A stretch of DNA of 64,000 nt. It comes from Moniliophthora roreri. Taxonomy: Eukaryota > Basidiomycota > Agaricomycetes > Agaricales > Marasmiaceae. The notes beneath the pieces are model-generated. The model worked only from the letters and a program-made list of their open reading frames with translations, was not told the origin of the DNA and did no database searches. Positions 1 through 10,804 of the stretch are shown here, piece after piece. The stretch spans positions 186,001-250,000 of the forward strand of contig LATX02000215.1 of the NCBI GenBank assembly GCA_001466705.2. Reading direction: 5' to 3'. Position 1 is the stretch's first letter, and every line of letters begins with the position of its first letter. A program made the translations under genes and the position numbers.

Positions 1-472
1 CCGGGCTGATGCACTGGTCTGCTTGACTAGCAGAATCGTATGGTTGCGAATGTCAAAAAATGAATCTGTAGGATTTGAGGTGCGTCTTGAGAGGCCTTTC
101 CAGTATCGTGTTCTAACCAAAATGGACGGCAGGTAAAAGTCAGTCTGGCAAAATGAAGTCGGGATATACGTCAATGGTGATTTCTCGATGAGTCTTTTCG
201 CGAAAGGTGCATTTTGGCTGGTTGTTGTCTCGCCAAAATACTCATTGGAGTTCTGAACCCTCGCAGGAGCCTCGAACCAGTTCAACCGACTAAACCGGAG
301 GACAATGACCTGTCCTCGTCCTTTGTTCGCCAAATACGATATGGCCCAAGCGTCCATCATCTATGGCCACAAGCCACATCTGAAGGCCCTTTAAGAGATC
401 AAAGGGCACGCTTATCTTGTCACCCCATCCCCACTACATCGCACGTCTTCTTGCTGTACACAAGGCCAGATC
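1..472. other. Intergenic, no gene recognised
   Basis: No convincing coding sequence, RNA gene or repeat is visible. A short open frame at 214-504 overlaps the start of the next gene in another frame and has no family resemblance. Confidence 0.5.
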
Positions 473-1564
473 ATGAAGCAGTCTGTCAGCCCGCAGCCCG
501 TTAAAGACGAGCTCGATGTTCAAAACGCTGAGAACGAATCCACGGTAAGCTTCATTCGCGTTCCGGTTGCTTCCGAGCCACGGTCTAATTGAACACTTTG
601 TCAGACCTCTGAAACCACAGCGCTCGAGTCGGTGGCAACTGACCAGCTGTACCTCAGCCTAGGCAAACAAACTCACAAACTCATCCAATCAGAGCTGTCT
701 AACGACCATCTACACCGTGCTCTCGCGGACTTGCGCCGGAAACTCTCTAAAGCGGTCGCAGAGAAGATTCGACTTCAGACTGATGTACAAGAGCACAAAG
801 ACACCATCGAGGCTTTCGAGGTAGAGGTCGGAGAGCTGGCTGAGGAGAATTCCAAGCTCAAGGAGGATATGGGTGAGCTGGCACTGGAGAATGCAAAGTT
901 GAAGGAGGAGCTCGGGGAGCAGGAGGCTGTTATTACGGAGCTGAAGGAGAATGGTGACGCGTTAGCTGAGGAGAGAGCTTGGAGGATGGAGAAGGATCGA
1001 GAGAACAAAGAACTGCGCCAAGAACTAAAGGAGAAGGCTGAAGCGATCACGGCATTGAGGAGGGAGGCGTTGAAGAGTTCGCTGAACGAGAAGAACACAT
1101 CGCTGGAGAACCTTGAGCAAACTGCGGCGCCATCGCCCAATGAGCGCAAGGCTCTACGAATGGCACTGTTTGAGCAGGTCAAGGCCGTTGTTGACCTTTC
1201 GCCTCCCGGTTCGGCCCTGCAAGTAGCCATGTTCTTGCACACTCTCTCGGAGGTCATCGATATCATGTGTCAAGATCAAAGAAACATCGAAAAATTGGAA
1301 AAGGAGAAGGCTCGGTATCAGGCTCGTCGGTCAGAGGCTCTCTCACTGTTGGAGGCCGTAATCGAGGCAACGCCCACTAGAGACACAAAGGAGGTAGCAG
1401 TGCAGACAAAGAGCGATGGCGGAGAGGTGTCTCCTATGCAATTGTCAACTTTTGGAAAGGGCGAAGGAACGAAGATCAAGTCATTCGACTTCAGGTTCTC
1501 TTCACCAGTTCACTCTGGTTTGCGGGGGGGCCGTGGACACTCAAGCTGTCGGGGGCCGAAATGA
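473..1564 (+). CDS. Coiled-coil protein, two exons, function unknown
   Basis: Exon 1 is 473-544 (24 codons, beginning MKQSVSPQPVKDELD), the intron is 545-604 (GTAAGC...TCAG, 60 nt) and exon 2 is 605-1564, with phases agreeing. The protein is about 343 residues. Residues ~55-170 form heptads rich in E, K and L with repeated LKEE/LAEEN stretches. A more globular part follows (~190-250), then a shorter helix. There is no signal peptide, membrane segment or catalytic motif. The overall build (short acidic exon 1, intron, long coil) resembles the coiled-coil family found repeatedly in this window, but the KLD motif of that family is not obvious. The last ~15 codons lie over a run of seven G (around 1524-1530), so the C terminus could be altered by a small frameshift or a missed intron. 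Confidence 0.5.
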
Positions 1565-2101
1565 TGACTTGAGAGTACTACATATCTTCTTCAGTTTGAA
1601 TACTCTCATTTATCTGTACTATTTCACTCTTGTATTCATGTTTCTAAACTCGGTCGTATATAATGTGTTCTGAGTGTGTATCGCTTTCTAAAGGTTCACC
1701 CGCTGAGTAAGAAATCAACTGCTTTACAGAACCGTACCGAGATTACCAATTTCCCCTTGATCAAGTCTATTCAAACATGAACCATTCCCCGTACAGCACC
1801 TCCGTACCCGCTGCTATAGTATACAATCAGTTTCTTTGATTGTTGAAATCAACGAGCGGGGTCAACTTTTAAAGGACGCGTATCTGACCACAGGGTCAGC
1901 AATAGCAGAGAAAGTCGGTCGTATTCTACATACCCCGGCAATTTGTGAATACATGACCTTCCCATACAACCGACTTTGACTACCGCTTTCGCTCAGCCAG
2001 CCTCGAAATACGCCTTGCTTGTTCCAAGTCCTTTTCGAGCTTTTTTTTGCCTTCTTCTCCTGCGCATCGATGGTTTGGCCCCGTCCCAAGACCGTCGTCA
2101 T
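1565..2101. other. Intergenic, no gene recognised
   Basis: AT-rich 3' flank of the coiled-coil gene. No gene is supported. Confidence 0.5.
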
Positions 2102-2186
2102 CTAGGCATTACGCTCCAACTGCAACGAGGCAAGGTGGTCTGAGAGCTCATCTATCTCTGGTCTCAGTCGCTCGTTCTCCTCATGT
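2102..2186 (-). pseudogene. Coiled-coil gene relic
   Basis: On the minus strand a stretch translates as ENERLR, then after a one-base shift PEIDELSDHLASLQLERNA and a stop. This is typical coiled-coil sequence and looks like the C-terminal end of a gene of the local coiled-coil type. It is very short and already frameshifted, so it is a relic at best. Confidence 0.25.
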
Positions 2187-4100
2187 TCTATAGTTGGACA
2201 TGTCGGCGCTAACACAATGACGAATAAAAGTGTCTGCGAGCGTGGAGGTAAAGGTAACCGAGTCTTATCTTTTTAAAGAAGTTGTCTAGGGTGTAGATGT
2301 AGCCGAAAAAGCGGTGTGGAGTTCCTCGAATATAAATCTGCTGATATGCTGATACGCCCTCTTCACATTTATCTCATGAATGAGCGACTCGCTGAACACA
2401 AAGCCAAAAGTTCATACGTACGCATCGTAATCATGCACTTTGAACATGCACGAGGGGCCACCTGGACTTTGCGCGATCCTTTGTTTTCTGAATTCTAATT
2501 CATCTCTGCCGCTACATGTCTGAGCAATAGCCGAGCTGCTGGACATCCTGTGGGTCGTTTTCGTGATCAAGGTCAAACTAAATGTTCCCATTTTAATTAG
2601 TCTTTCGCTCGACTTGAAAAGAAAAGTGATTTGCTCACTATAGTGCCATTCCCTAGACCAGTAGCACAAGCCCTACTGCATTGTGGTCTAAAACCCAAGT
2701 TCTGGCCCGCTGCAACGACCAACCTGACATTTCTAGGTCCTGGACGTCTCTTAGACCCGTCTTCTACCACTGAGTAAAGAAAGAACGGTTGACAAAGATA
2801 CGAGTGGGGACACGCGAGGCCTGGGAAATGCAGTGCTCGTCGTTATTGACATCGCCGGCACAACTGCCGGCACTGGCAACGCGTTCTTGCGGACAGCCGT
2901 CATCGTCGCTGCAAATTTGCGTTCGGGTGAACGTCTGTCAGACTGGATATCCTTGGCCCTTAGGCCTCTCGATTCGCTCTGTTCAGGGACATGGATGCTC
3001 AGGTATTCGGAGGAACCGATTGGGATGATGGGACTGTCAAGGCAAGGCACGGGAGTCATGCTGACAGGCCTTGAGCCAAGTTTCGGTACGCGTCGACACT
3101 ATCGACCCTCGAGTCTCTCTTAGTTCATATTCTTGAAAAGTTATGAGAGTGTGCAGCTCTATTCCAAAATATTGAGCTCAATAGACTCTGGAAAAAATGT
3201 TTCCGTGCGTCTCCCGCTTCTGCAGCCTACTCGGAACCGCAGACTAAAGTTTCAAATACAACAGAATGTCCTACAGATTCTCTGGCGAGGATGACATTCA
3301 TCAGCGTCTTAAAGAGAGCTGATGTGGATGTTGCAAATATCATCTACGAAGAAAACGCCGTGCGTTTAGCAGGCTACCTCTGGTAACCACCGCAACGGGT
3401 ACCATCTCCTATCCCTTCTTCGGCAGCCCATTCGGGGCATTAATAGGAGCTAGTCGTCTTCCCCTTCGGCAGTCAACATAATTTTCAAGAAGCAGTGACT
3501 CATGTATGGCTCACATCTTTCTTCATGGAGTAGCTGATATCTCTTAGCCTGTAAACTGTCCTCTAGATGTTGCACATTACGTTGGACTAATTGGCACGCT
3601 GCTTGTGGTATTTCATATCTATATTTGCAGCTGTAAGCTATCAGAGAATGACTGATATCCAATACTTCCATTCTACGCTGGAATGTAGGTGGAATTTCCA
3701 AGGTCCCGACCCACGGTATGATACACTGAATGCTACGATGCCGCTAGGAAACCAAAGCAAGACTATAGACTTTGATGTTTAGGAGTGGGTGACTTCCACG
3801 AACTTTCTGATATTAAATTCATTTGTAGATAAAATCTCTAGGCCTTTCCGAGACAGTACAAACTGTCAGATCCCGGGAAGAAGCTCAATCACGGAACTAC
3901 GGCTGCCGTACATCGAGGGTATGAATACCAGCCAAGTCTGATTTCTATCGTTCGTTCGCTCCCTCTCCCGGGTACTCTTTGCTCAGCTTTGGAGCTCGCT
4001 CTTGACGTATCTGATTTGGGCCTTCAGTTGAGCTGCAACTGCCAGTTCAGCAAACCGACTTCGTGGAGTAGCCCCAGAGTACCAGAAGTTTTACTAGAAT
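2187..4100. other. Intergenic, no gene recognised
   Basis: Nearly 2 kb with stops in all frames. Small open frames around 2.8-3.1 kb lie on both strands without splice logic or family resemblance. No RNA gene or clear repeat was seen. Confidence 0.45.
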
Positions 4101-6162
4101 ATGGCTGCTCCTCTTTTTGACATGGGGTACACGTTCGGAGCTTTCTTGCTTGCGGTCATCGTCTCATCGTGGTGCGTTTACGACTAGACTCCCCTTCGCA
4201 AATCACCTTCTGAAAATGATACTTACCTATGCAGTCTATACGGCGTGATGTGCCTTCAAACATGGTACTACTTCCGGAACTACAACGACCGTCTTCTACT
4301 TCGAGGAATCGTGAGTTTCCCATGTTGTTCCGATCAGCCTGCTTTGCTGATGGTACGAAATTTGAACAGGTCCTAGCTATCTTGTTCGTGATTTGCATCA
4401 TATTGCAGCTTAAGGCTTTACTGTGACGAATTTAGGGCGCTTGAAACAATTCACATAACCTTGGCCATTCACGCGATATACCACTACCTCATTCTGAACT
4501 TTGGGAATCCCTTCGCTTTGGTGGAAGAAGTCTGGTGAGTCATACTGTTCTCGCTTCTGCTCATATCATATGTACTAATCTCTTCTCAGGAGTGCGATCG
4601 TGGGTGACGATTAATACATTGATTACGATTTGCGTTAGCTGAATAGCATTTTAAAGGCCACCATACCCGCGACTGTAAGATGTCACCCGATCTTCGTTAC
4701 GTTGAGCTGACGTATGAGACCCTTTTACCCACAGGTCTTGATAACTACTATTGTACACTTATTCTATGCCGCAAGAATTTACCAGCGTAAGCTCTCGAGC
4801 GAAGTCGACGTGCCAGCGGAACTGATATCCCGCAGTTAGCCATCAGCGGGACTGGTGGACACCTACTATCGTGGTATGTAAAAGTCAACATTTACATGCA
4901 TCAATCTAATTGCTTCTGTTCCAGTGTATTCTGAAGGCCATTGAATTTGGTATGTACTCTGCATTCCATCTCTCGATAAGCACTTGATCTAAGAGACGTT
5001 ACTGATTGAACTAAAAGCACTTACTATCAGTGAGTACCCTTCATGTTTTCATCATCTACTCGGTCATTAACCTTCCTTCCTATCTAGCTGTTACTATCAA
5101 CGCGTGAGCGCCGTCTGCAGTCATATAGCAATCGATTCTCATGCAAATGAGATAGAGCCCGAGTTCGCTTTTACATCGCTATTGCGGAGAACGAGCGGGT
5201 GATGGTGAGTAGCTTTATTTCTCGCATCGATCCTCTGTTTTGATTCATTTGACCTCGATCACAGACCATGGCCATCGCAGGCTTTGCATCTGCTGTTGCT
5301 AACGATATTGTCTGCGCTGTGGCATTGTCGTATTACTTGCACACAAGCCGTTCGGGCATCAAGAGGTTTATACACTTCGATTCTAATGGTGGTCTTTATC
5401 GTTTTCTAACGTTCGCTTCATTTGTCTCAGCACGGATACGCTCATCAACAAGCTCATCGCATATGCCATTCACAACGGTGCATTGACTAGGTGCGTTCCC
5501 TCTTTAACACTGCCATTCAGATAACGAGTTGAATCATGTCAAACAGTCTGACCAGTATCTCTATTGTCGTGTTGGTAAGTCGTCACTCTTCTTTCAAAAT
5601 GTGTCGTAAAGTATCTGAACTCTTTTTTCAGATTGCTCCGAAGCCCAAGAACCTTGTATACTTTTCAATGTTCGAAGTTATCGGAAACTGTATAGTGCAT
5701 GTCCCACAGTCAATCCTATGATACTGACATGACCTGATAGTATACGCCAACTCGCTCCTGTCGACGTGAGTCCTTGAATGCAATTTCAGTACTTCAAATG
5801 ACCGCCTTCTCCAGATTGAACTCGCGAAAGTCTCATGCCAACTCGCGGGTGTCATTACCTGTAACCGTCGATTCTTCGAATCAAAGCCTTGGTACGCTCC
5901 GGACACGGCACGGGAGCATGTCTACTACACACGTCCCAGAGACTCGCAACATGGATTTGTCTAAGGTGACTTTCCTGATCGCCTTCTCAACAGCCATAAG
6001 CTGATCACACTGTCTAGCTACTTATTGAGCCCTTGCCGAAAATGCGTCTTGATGGACAGGATGTGGTATGTATGACTCTTCTATCAGATATCCGTATATT
6101 GAATCATTCGACGATCGTTTCAGGAGTTGTTGGAGATGAAGATTAGGTCGGGTCGAAGATGA
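4101..6162 (+). CDS. DUF6534-like multi-pass membrane protein, many small exons
   Basis: The start is ATG 4101. Exon 1 (4101-4171) gives MAAPLFDMGYTFGAFLLAVI and exon 2 (4235-4310) gives CLYGVMCLQTWYYF, joined in phase. Later pieces read ALETIHITLAIHAIYHYLIL, VLITTIVHLFYAARIYQ then LSHQRDWWTPTIV across an intron, MAIAGFASAVANDIVCAVAL, TDTLINKLIAYAIHNGALTR, IAPKPKNLVYFSMFEVIGN and a last exon 6124-6162 ending KIRSGRR. This order (helices, a Tyr/Trp-rich loop after helix 2, a short R-I-W/Y-x-L-S segment, the T-D-x-L-I...N-G-x-L-T motif) matches the Agaricomycete DUF6534 family of about seven-helix membrane proteins with no known function. About a dozen exons of 15-120 nt are typical of that family. 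The exact junctions of the middle exons, especially near 4387-4437, were not all resolved, so a lesion there cannot be excluded. Confidence 0.75.
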
Positions 6163-6302
6163 ATAGTTCGAGAACTGTATTTAATAAATAGGACTTCATA
6201 TGGCACATCATTATGGACAGAAAGAAACGGAACCGGAGTTACTTGACACTTACAATCGCTGCGGGATAAAAGCGTTATGGAATATACCGAACCCAAGGAA
6301 TA

Positions 6303-7898
6303 CTATCTGGTATCTATCGTGCGTTCCATATGCCAAATATGAGTACAGAGCACTAAACGTTTAAAAATTAGGTATCGAACATAAGAATACAAGATACGAG
6401 AGATAGTGTATATGTACCTAGGAGGCAAGTTCCTCTTCGATGTCGAGAATAGTAGCCTCAGTCGTGGAGCGGAGTTAAACGAGGCGATCTCAAGTGCTCC
6501 AGCCGGAGCAGTCCTATCGGCCAATTTGGACTCTTTGTACTGCGTCCTAGAAGCCTCGACGTTGGCCTTCAAGTCGTTGAGCTCCGTTTCGTATTCTAGA
6601 CGTTTAGCACGTTCATCCTCCAAGGCCTGACTCGCGCTAGAGGGATTGATATCCAGCTTGTCCTTCTCCCTTTGTAACCTGGCGTAGCGCTTCTCCCCAG
6701 TCTTGATGTCCTCGTCCAGCTCGGGAATCCAGGCACGGGCGGCGTCCAGGTCAGCTTGATACCCAAGCACCTTGGAGGTATGTTCGCTCTCGCGAGTCTT
6801 CAAACGCATCACAGTCTGTTTCTCTGCAGCCAAAGCCCCATCCAGCCTAGCCTTCTCCCTCCGCAATCGAGCCACATAGGATCGAACAGAAGCCAAATCG
6901 CTCTGGTGCCGAGACACGTGAGCGATATGCTCAGTTTGTCGAACCTTTAAACTCTGTACATCCTGCCTCTCCGAAGCCAAAGCACCCTCCAAAACGCTCT
7001 TCTCCGAAACCAATCGAGCGACTGATTACTGGGAAGTATCCGCATCAGCCTGGTAAAGAGCCAGTTGTGCAACATGATCCTTCTCCTTGGCCCTCAGACG
7101 CTGAACGTGCTGCCTTTCCGTGGTCAAATCGGCCTCGAGTCTGGCAAACTCGACCTCTTTTAATTCCTTTTCGGTATCAAGAAGAGCGGTAAGGTGGACG
7201 ATTCTGGTATTCCGCTCTGCGACCGAACGTCTAGCTTCCTCCAGTTCGACTGATAACTTAGCCGCCGCGATTCGCTGGGCTTCAAGCTCCTTATCTGCCT
7301 CGGCGAGCTTTCCCAATGTGCAAGAAGCACCACGCCTAGTCTCATCCAGCTCAACTTGTATTGAACATTTGTCCTTCACGACCGCGGATAGCAAGTCATG
7401 TAGGGGCGGCGTTCTCCTCCGTCAACTGGCATCGCGCATTTTCGAGGTCTTTCGTGTTCTTCAATAGCACTAGGACCTCTAAACGCGCTGCTTCGGAGTC
7501 TGGTGTGAGACGCTGAGTAGCAATAATGATGTCGAGTTTGTTCGCAATGGATTTGAGATATGTGCTGTCGTTGGAAATGGGAATGGTTGCGTTGACGTCT
7601 TGGTCGGTGCTGGCGTTGGGGTTGGCAAGCGAAAGAAAATCGCGTTCTTTGCTGACCTGTGTTAGGAGCTTTGAGCATTTCTGAATGTCGCTGAAGAGGC
7701 CAAGAACGTACAGAAAGATCGCTAGTGTCTTTGCTGCACAGATAGTTTTCCACCATGTCCATATCTGTGTCTGAGTCTTCATTGGAGAGGATCTGTATAA
7801 CGCCAATCAGAAAAGGATTAAATTGAATTGTTAATGATAAAAAACATACGGCGAGTAGACTGTTGTCTTCCTGTGTAGGACTGACTTTCCGAGTTCAT
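6303..7898 (-). pseudogene. Broken coiled-coil family gene
   Basis: This is a minus-strand paralogue of the gene at 52423-54132. ATG 7898 is out of frame with the homologous exon reading (EDNSLLA at the end of exon 1). After the intron, exon 2 reads ILSNEDSDTDMDMVENYLC, then after a second intron VSKERDFLSLANPN and the family motif SIANKLDIIIATQ. A frameshift occurs near 7405, right after LKNTKDLENARCQLTEEN. A TAA stop at 7026-7028 interrupts an otherwise continuous coil. The coil carries about three copies of a ~49-residue repeat (core ERQxVxxLKxRExEH), and its end (YARLQREKDKL, ALEDERAKR) matches YARMKQEKEAV and LESERAKR in the intact paralogue. An N-terminal shift, a mid-gene shift and a stop make loss of function likely. 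The tail after ~6480 has no counterpart. Confidence 0.7.
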
Positions 7899-8219
7899 GT
7901 TCGTGTTGTGATGGTACAACCCGAAGAGATCGTGTATAGTTGGGCTTGGGCCATCCACTGAAGTACCCGCGGCACTTGGATCGTATAATCGCTCATATAA
8001 TCACTCTCAAGTAACCAGGACAAGTCGGTGGGCATAAGGATTTGGTTTCTCGTTTGGTCGATACGAGCTCCATATGTAGTACTTCCTACAGCGACTTCAG
8101 AACTTGGATAAACTCCAATATAAGCAAATATTTTCGCATGAAAAATCAAACCATACCAGTATCGAATACAGTAGACGTACACTCTTCCGACTACATGGCC
8201 AACCTCAGAGCTCCGTAAT

Positions 8220-8462
8220 TTGACGGTGATCAAGGAGAACAACCGACTGAAAATGGAGGTGGCTACGCGCTCAGACTGCCTTACCTCGTTGCAGTCGGAG
8301 CACGATGCATGGCAGATGGAGGTTTCGGAACGGGCCCAAGACATCGATGCGCGGAACGGGAAATTGGTAAGACCTGGACGGGACTTGGAAGAAGCGAGGT
8401 GTATCGTCTCGAGGTTGGCTGAACAGGAGTTCGAGTTGGTTGTACAGGTACTGTATCCCTGA
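8220..8462 (+). pseudogene. Coiled-coil fragment
   Basis: This 80-codon open frame contains IKENNRLKMEVATRSDCLTS and DLEEARCIVSRLAEQE, which is heptad-rich sequence like the neighbouring coiled-coil genes. No exon 1, KLD motif or promoter accompanies it. It sits just upstream of the broken minus-strand gene at 6303-7898 and probably derives from a rearranged copy. Confidence 0.35.
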
Positions 8463-9037
8463 AGAGACACAATTGACGAGGTATGTAGAGCACCGTTCGC
8501 TCTATCTAATCGCTTACTGAGGTTCTCGATGCATTTTTTCTTAGAATCTAGCTGACTAGATTCCGGAGCACTGGTGTTCATTATCGTGAAGGTTCAAGCC
8601 AGTTCAATTTTGAATATTGTACTTCCTGTACTCTTCGTTCCGTGTTTGTATTCATCTTCAATCTTCGCTCATATGTACAGACGTACTTTCAGTCTGCCAT
8701 CAGTAGATATACGCGAGGCAACGTGTTCCGTCTATGATGGTACACGTGGAGTTAATTTTTTTTCTCTCCCTTATTATACCACAGTTGTTGCACTCGAATT
8801 CACTGTACTCGAATTCTCAAGGTTTGTCGTCCTTTTTTCAGTCGCAAGGAATGGAACTCTGACCGTTCTCCTGCGGGCAGCTGCGACGCGATACTGAATC
8901 CTAACGGAACGGAACGAAAGTTTCTCAGAAAAAGCCGATCACATTGTGAGTTTCCCAGTCTGGTCTTCGACTGAGTAACTCAATCTTGTGCCACAGAATT
9001 ACAATCTTGTACATGGTTGGACATTCTTGGAAGACAA
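8463..9037. other. Intergenic, upstream of the F-box gene
   Basis: An open frame at 8574-8897 is hydrophobic but has no family resemblance or splice context. Otherwise nothing was seen. Confidence 0.4.
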
Positions 9038-10804
9038 ATGTCCTTGCCGGCTCGCTCGATAACACTCTATCGCTGTTCAGGTTGTGGCCTTCGTATTGGG
9101 CAGAGAATAACTGACTACGACATCACCAACAAATCGCCTGTTCCCGATGCCATATTCGAGAGCAATGACCCCCTTCTGCCATGCGAACTCGATGCTGCAA
9201 AGCAAAAACATGCGGAAATTTTGTGCATGGTGTCGTCTCTTAATGTGGAGGTATCCGATCTTTACGCCATGTTGAAAGCCGTCGCGTCGGAGCGACAACG
9301 GCTAAAGACTCACCTTCACAAATGTAAATCCATTCTCCATCCCATTCTCCAACTTCCCAACGACATCCTCGCGCAAATATTTCAACTCTGTGTCGACAAA
9401 GACATTTCCGAACCCAACAAGCTCGTTGGCACCGAGAGCTGTGATCCGTCGCGTTACCCTGGAAGCCTTGACACGAAGAAGGCACCATGGGTTTTCACAC
9501 ATGTTTGCCGCAGATGGAGAGTTTGGCATTGTCGCTCTCCCAACTGTGGACCACCTTCGATCTCAGCCGGAAGTACTGCAAAGAGTTGCCTGGATATCAT
9601 CCGGCACTAGAGCCACTGCTAGCCCTCCAGCTCCAACGTTGTAGAGCCCAGTTACTTTCCGTACCATACCATGGAGAAGCAAAGATATGCAGCAAGCCCA
9701 CAAATTACTCGGTTAACGAGCGTCTCTTGATGTTGCTATGTTCAAGGTCGTTGCAGTGGTCTTCGGCATACCTAGCTTTTGGTGATAAAGGAGGTTTACG
9801 GTCGTTTCTCCCATATGCTGGAATGTTTCCAGCACTTGGCAGTCTCCATGTTCATCTTTCCGTCGACTTCGATTATGAGATTGGGGAGTTTCAAACTTTC
9901 CGCCTCGCACCAAGTCTACGGAAACTCGACATATCAGGCCACCACGTTTGTATCGGGGAGAAATCATTTCCCTGGTCGCAGATCGTCGAATATACGTCTG
10001 AAGGTGGTCACGACTTCCGGTTCGAGTCGGTACTCGAGAACACTGCACATTTCAGGATCCTCCCGTGTTTGAAGAACGTCCAGGTCTGTTATTTGGAAAT
10101 CCACATGGTTCCAGATCTAATGACTGGGGACATTCCGGCTACCCCCAATGGATTTTTAACCCTTTCCCACCTCCACACCCTCACACTGGTACCCCGCTAT
10201 ACACTGAAATCCGCTGGCCAGATTTTGAGTTGGCTCACATTGCCGGCACTGCATACGCTGAGGTTCCCCTTTAGATTTGAATGGTTTCCCGAGTTCGAAG
10301 GCTTTCTTTCTCGATCACTGTCAGCTTCAAGAGTTACGACTCTTGGAGGTATCGATGCCGGATGATGACGCCTCTGCACATATTCTGGAATTGTTGTCGC
10401 TGGATGGTTTACGAAACCTTCGTAGACTTAGCATCAACATTGAAGGTTACGATAGCGTTGATGATGAGGTGTTGGAGGGCTTGTGCGCCGATGAATTCAT
10501 AGATGTACTCCTGCCGCATCTCGTATCACTCACTCTTCACGGCAGGAAGCAATGGACCGATGCTATGTTGATTCAGATGGTATCTAGCCGTCGCCAAGGC
10601 GGCGTTGCTGGAGGGTTCTCTGACCTCGAGCAACTGACGCTTGTCGGTGCGGTCGACACCAAGGGGAACCCCATCCAAGACTCTACCAGCGTGGCGGACA
10701 TGAGACAGTTGTGTGAAGAGGGTTTAGTGTACAGATGGCACAGGTGGACATGGCATCCATATGGAAATGGATTAGCTCCTGATGATAGTCTTGGAATACT
10801 TTGA
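9038..10804 (+). pseudogene. Diverged F-box/LRR gene with two frameshifts
   Basis: From ATG 9038 the protein shows C-x-x-C (YRCSGCGLR, ~residue 15), a short coil (SSLNVEVSDLYAMLKAVASE) and an F-box-like motif (SILHPILQLPNDILAQIFQL, then APWVFTHVCRRWR). The reading frame must change by one base near 9526 to continue as SLALSLSQLWTTFDLS, and again near 10325 to continue as CQLQELRLLEVSMPDDD. The rest is an irregular LRR tail (FPALGSLHVHL, LPALHTLRF, LPHLVSLTLHG) ending YGNGLAPDDSLGIL at 10804. The reading on both sides of each shift is clearly homologous to the family, so the shifts are either real lesions or assembly errors. It is the most diverged F-box member here. F-box proteins of this type are presumed SCF ubiquitin-ligase adaptors. 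That role is not shown by sequence. Confidence 0.7.

Noticed and set aside
775..1266. 163-codon minus-strand frame opposite the first coiled-coil gene
   Set aside because: It is Ser/Phe-rich, the expected antisense shadow of a Glu/Lys/Leu heptad gene. The plus-strand coil with intron is the real gene.
8574..8897. 107-codon hydrophobic plus-strand frame
   Set aside because: Looks membrane-like only because the DNA is T-rich. No family resemblance and no continuation.
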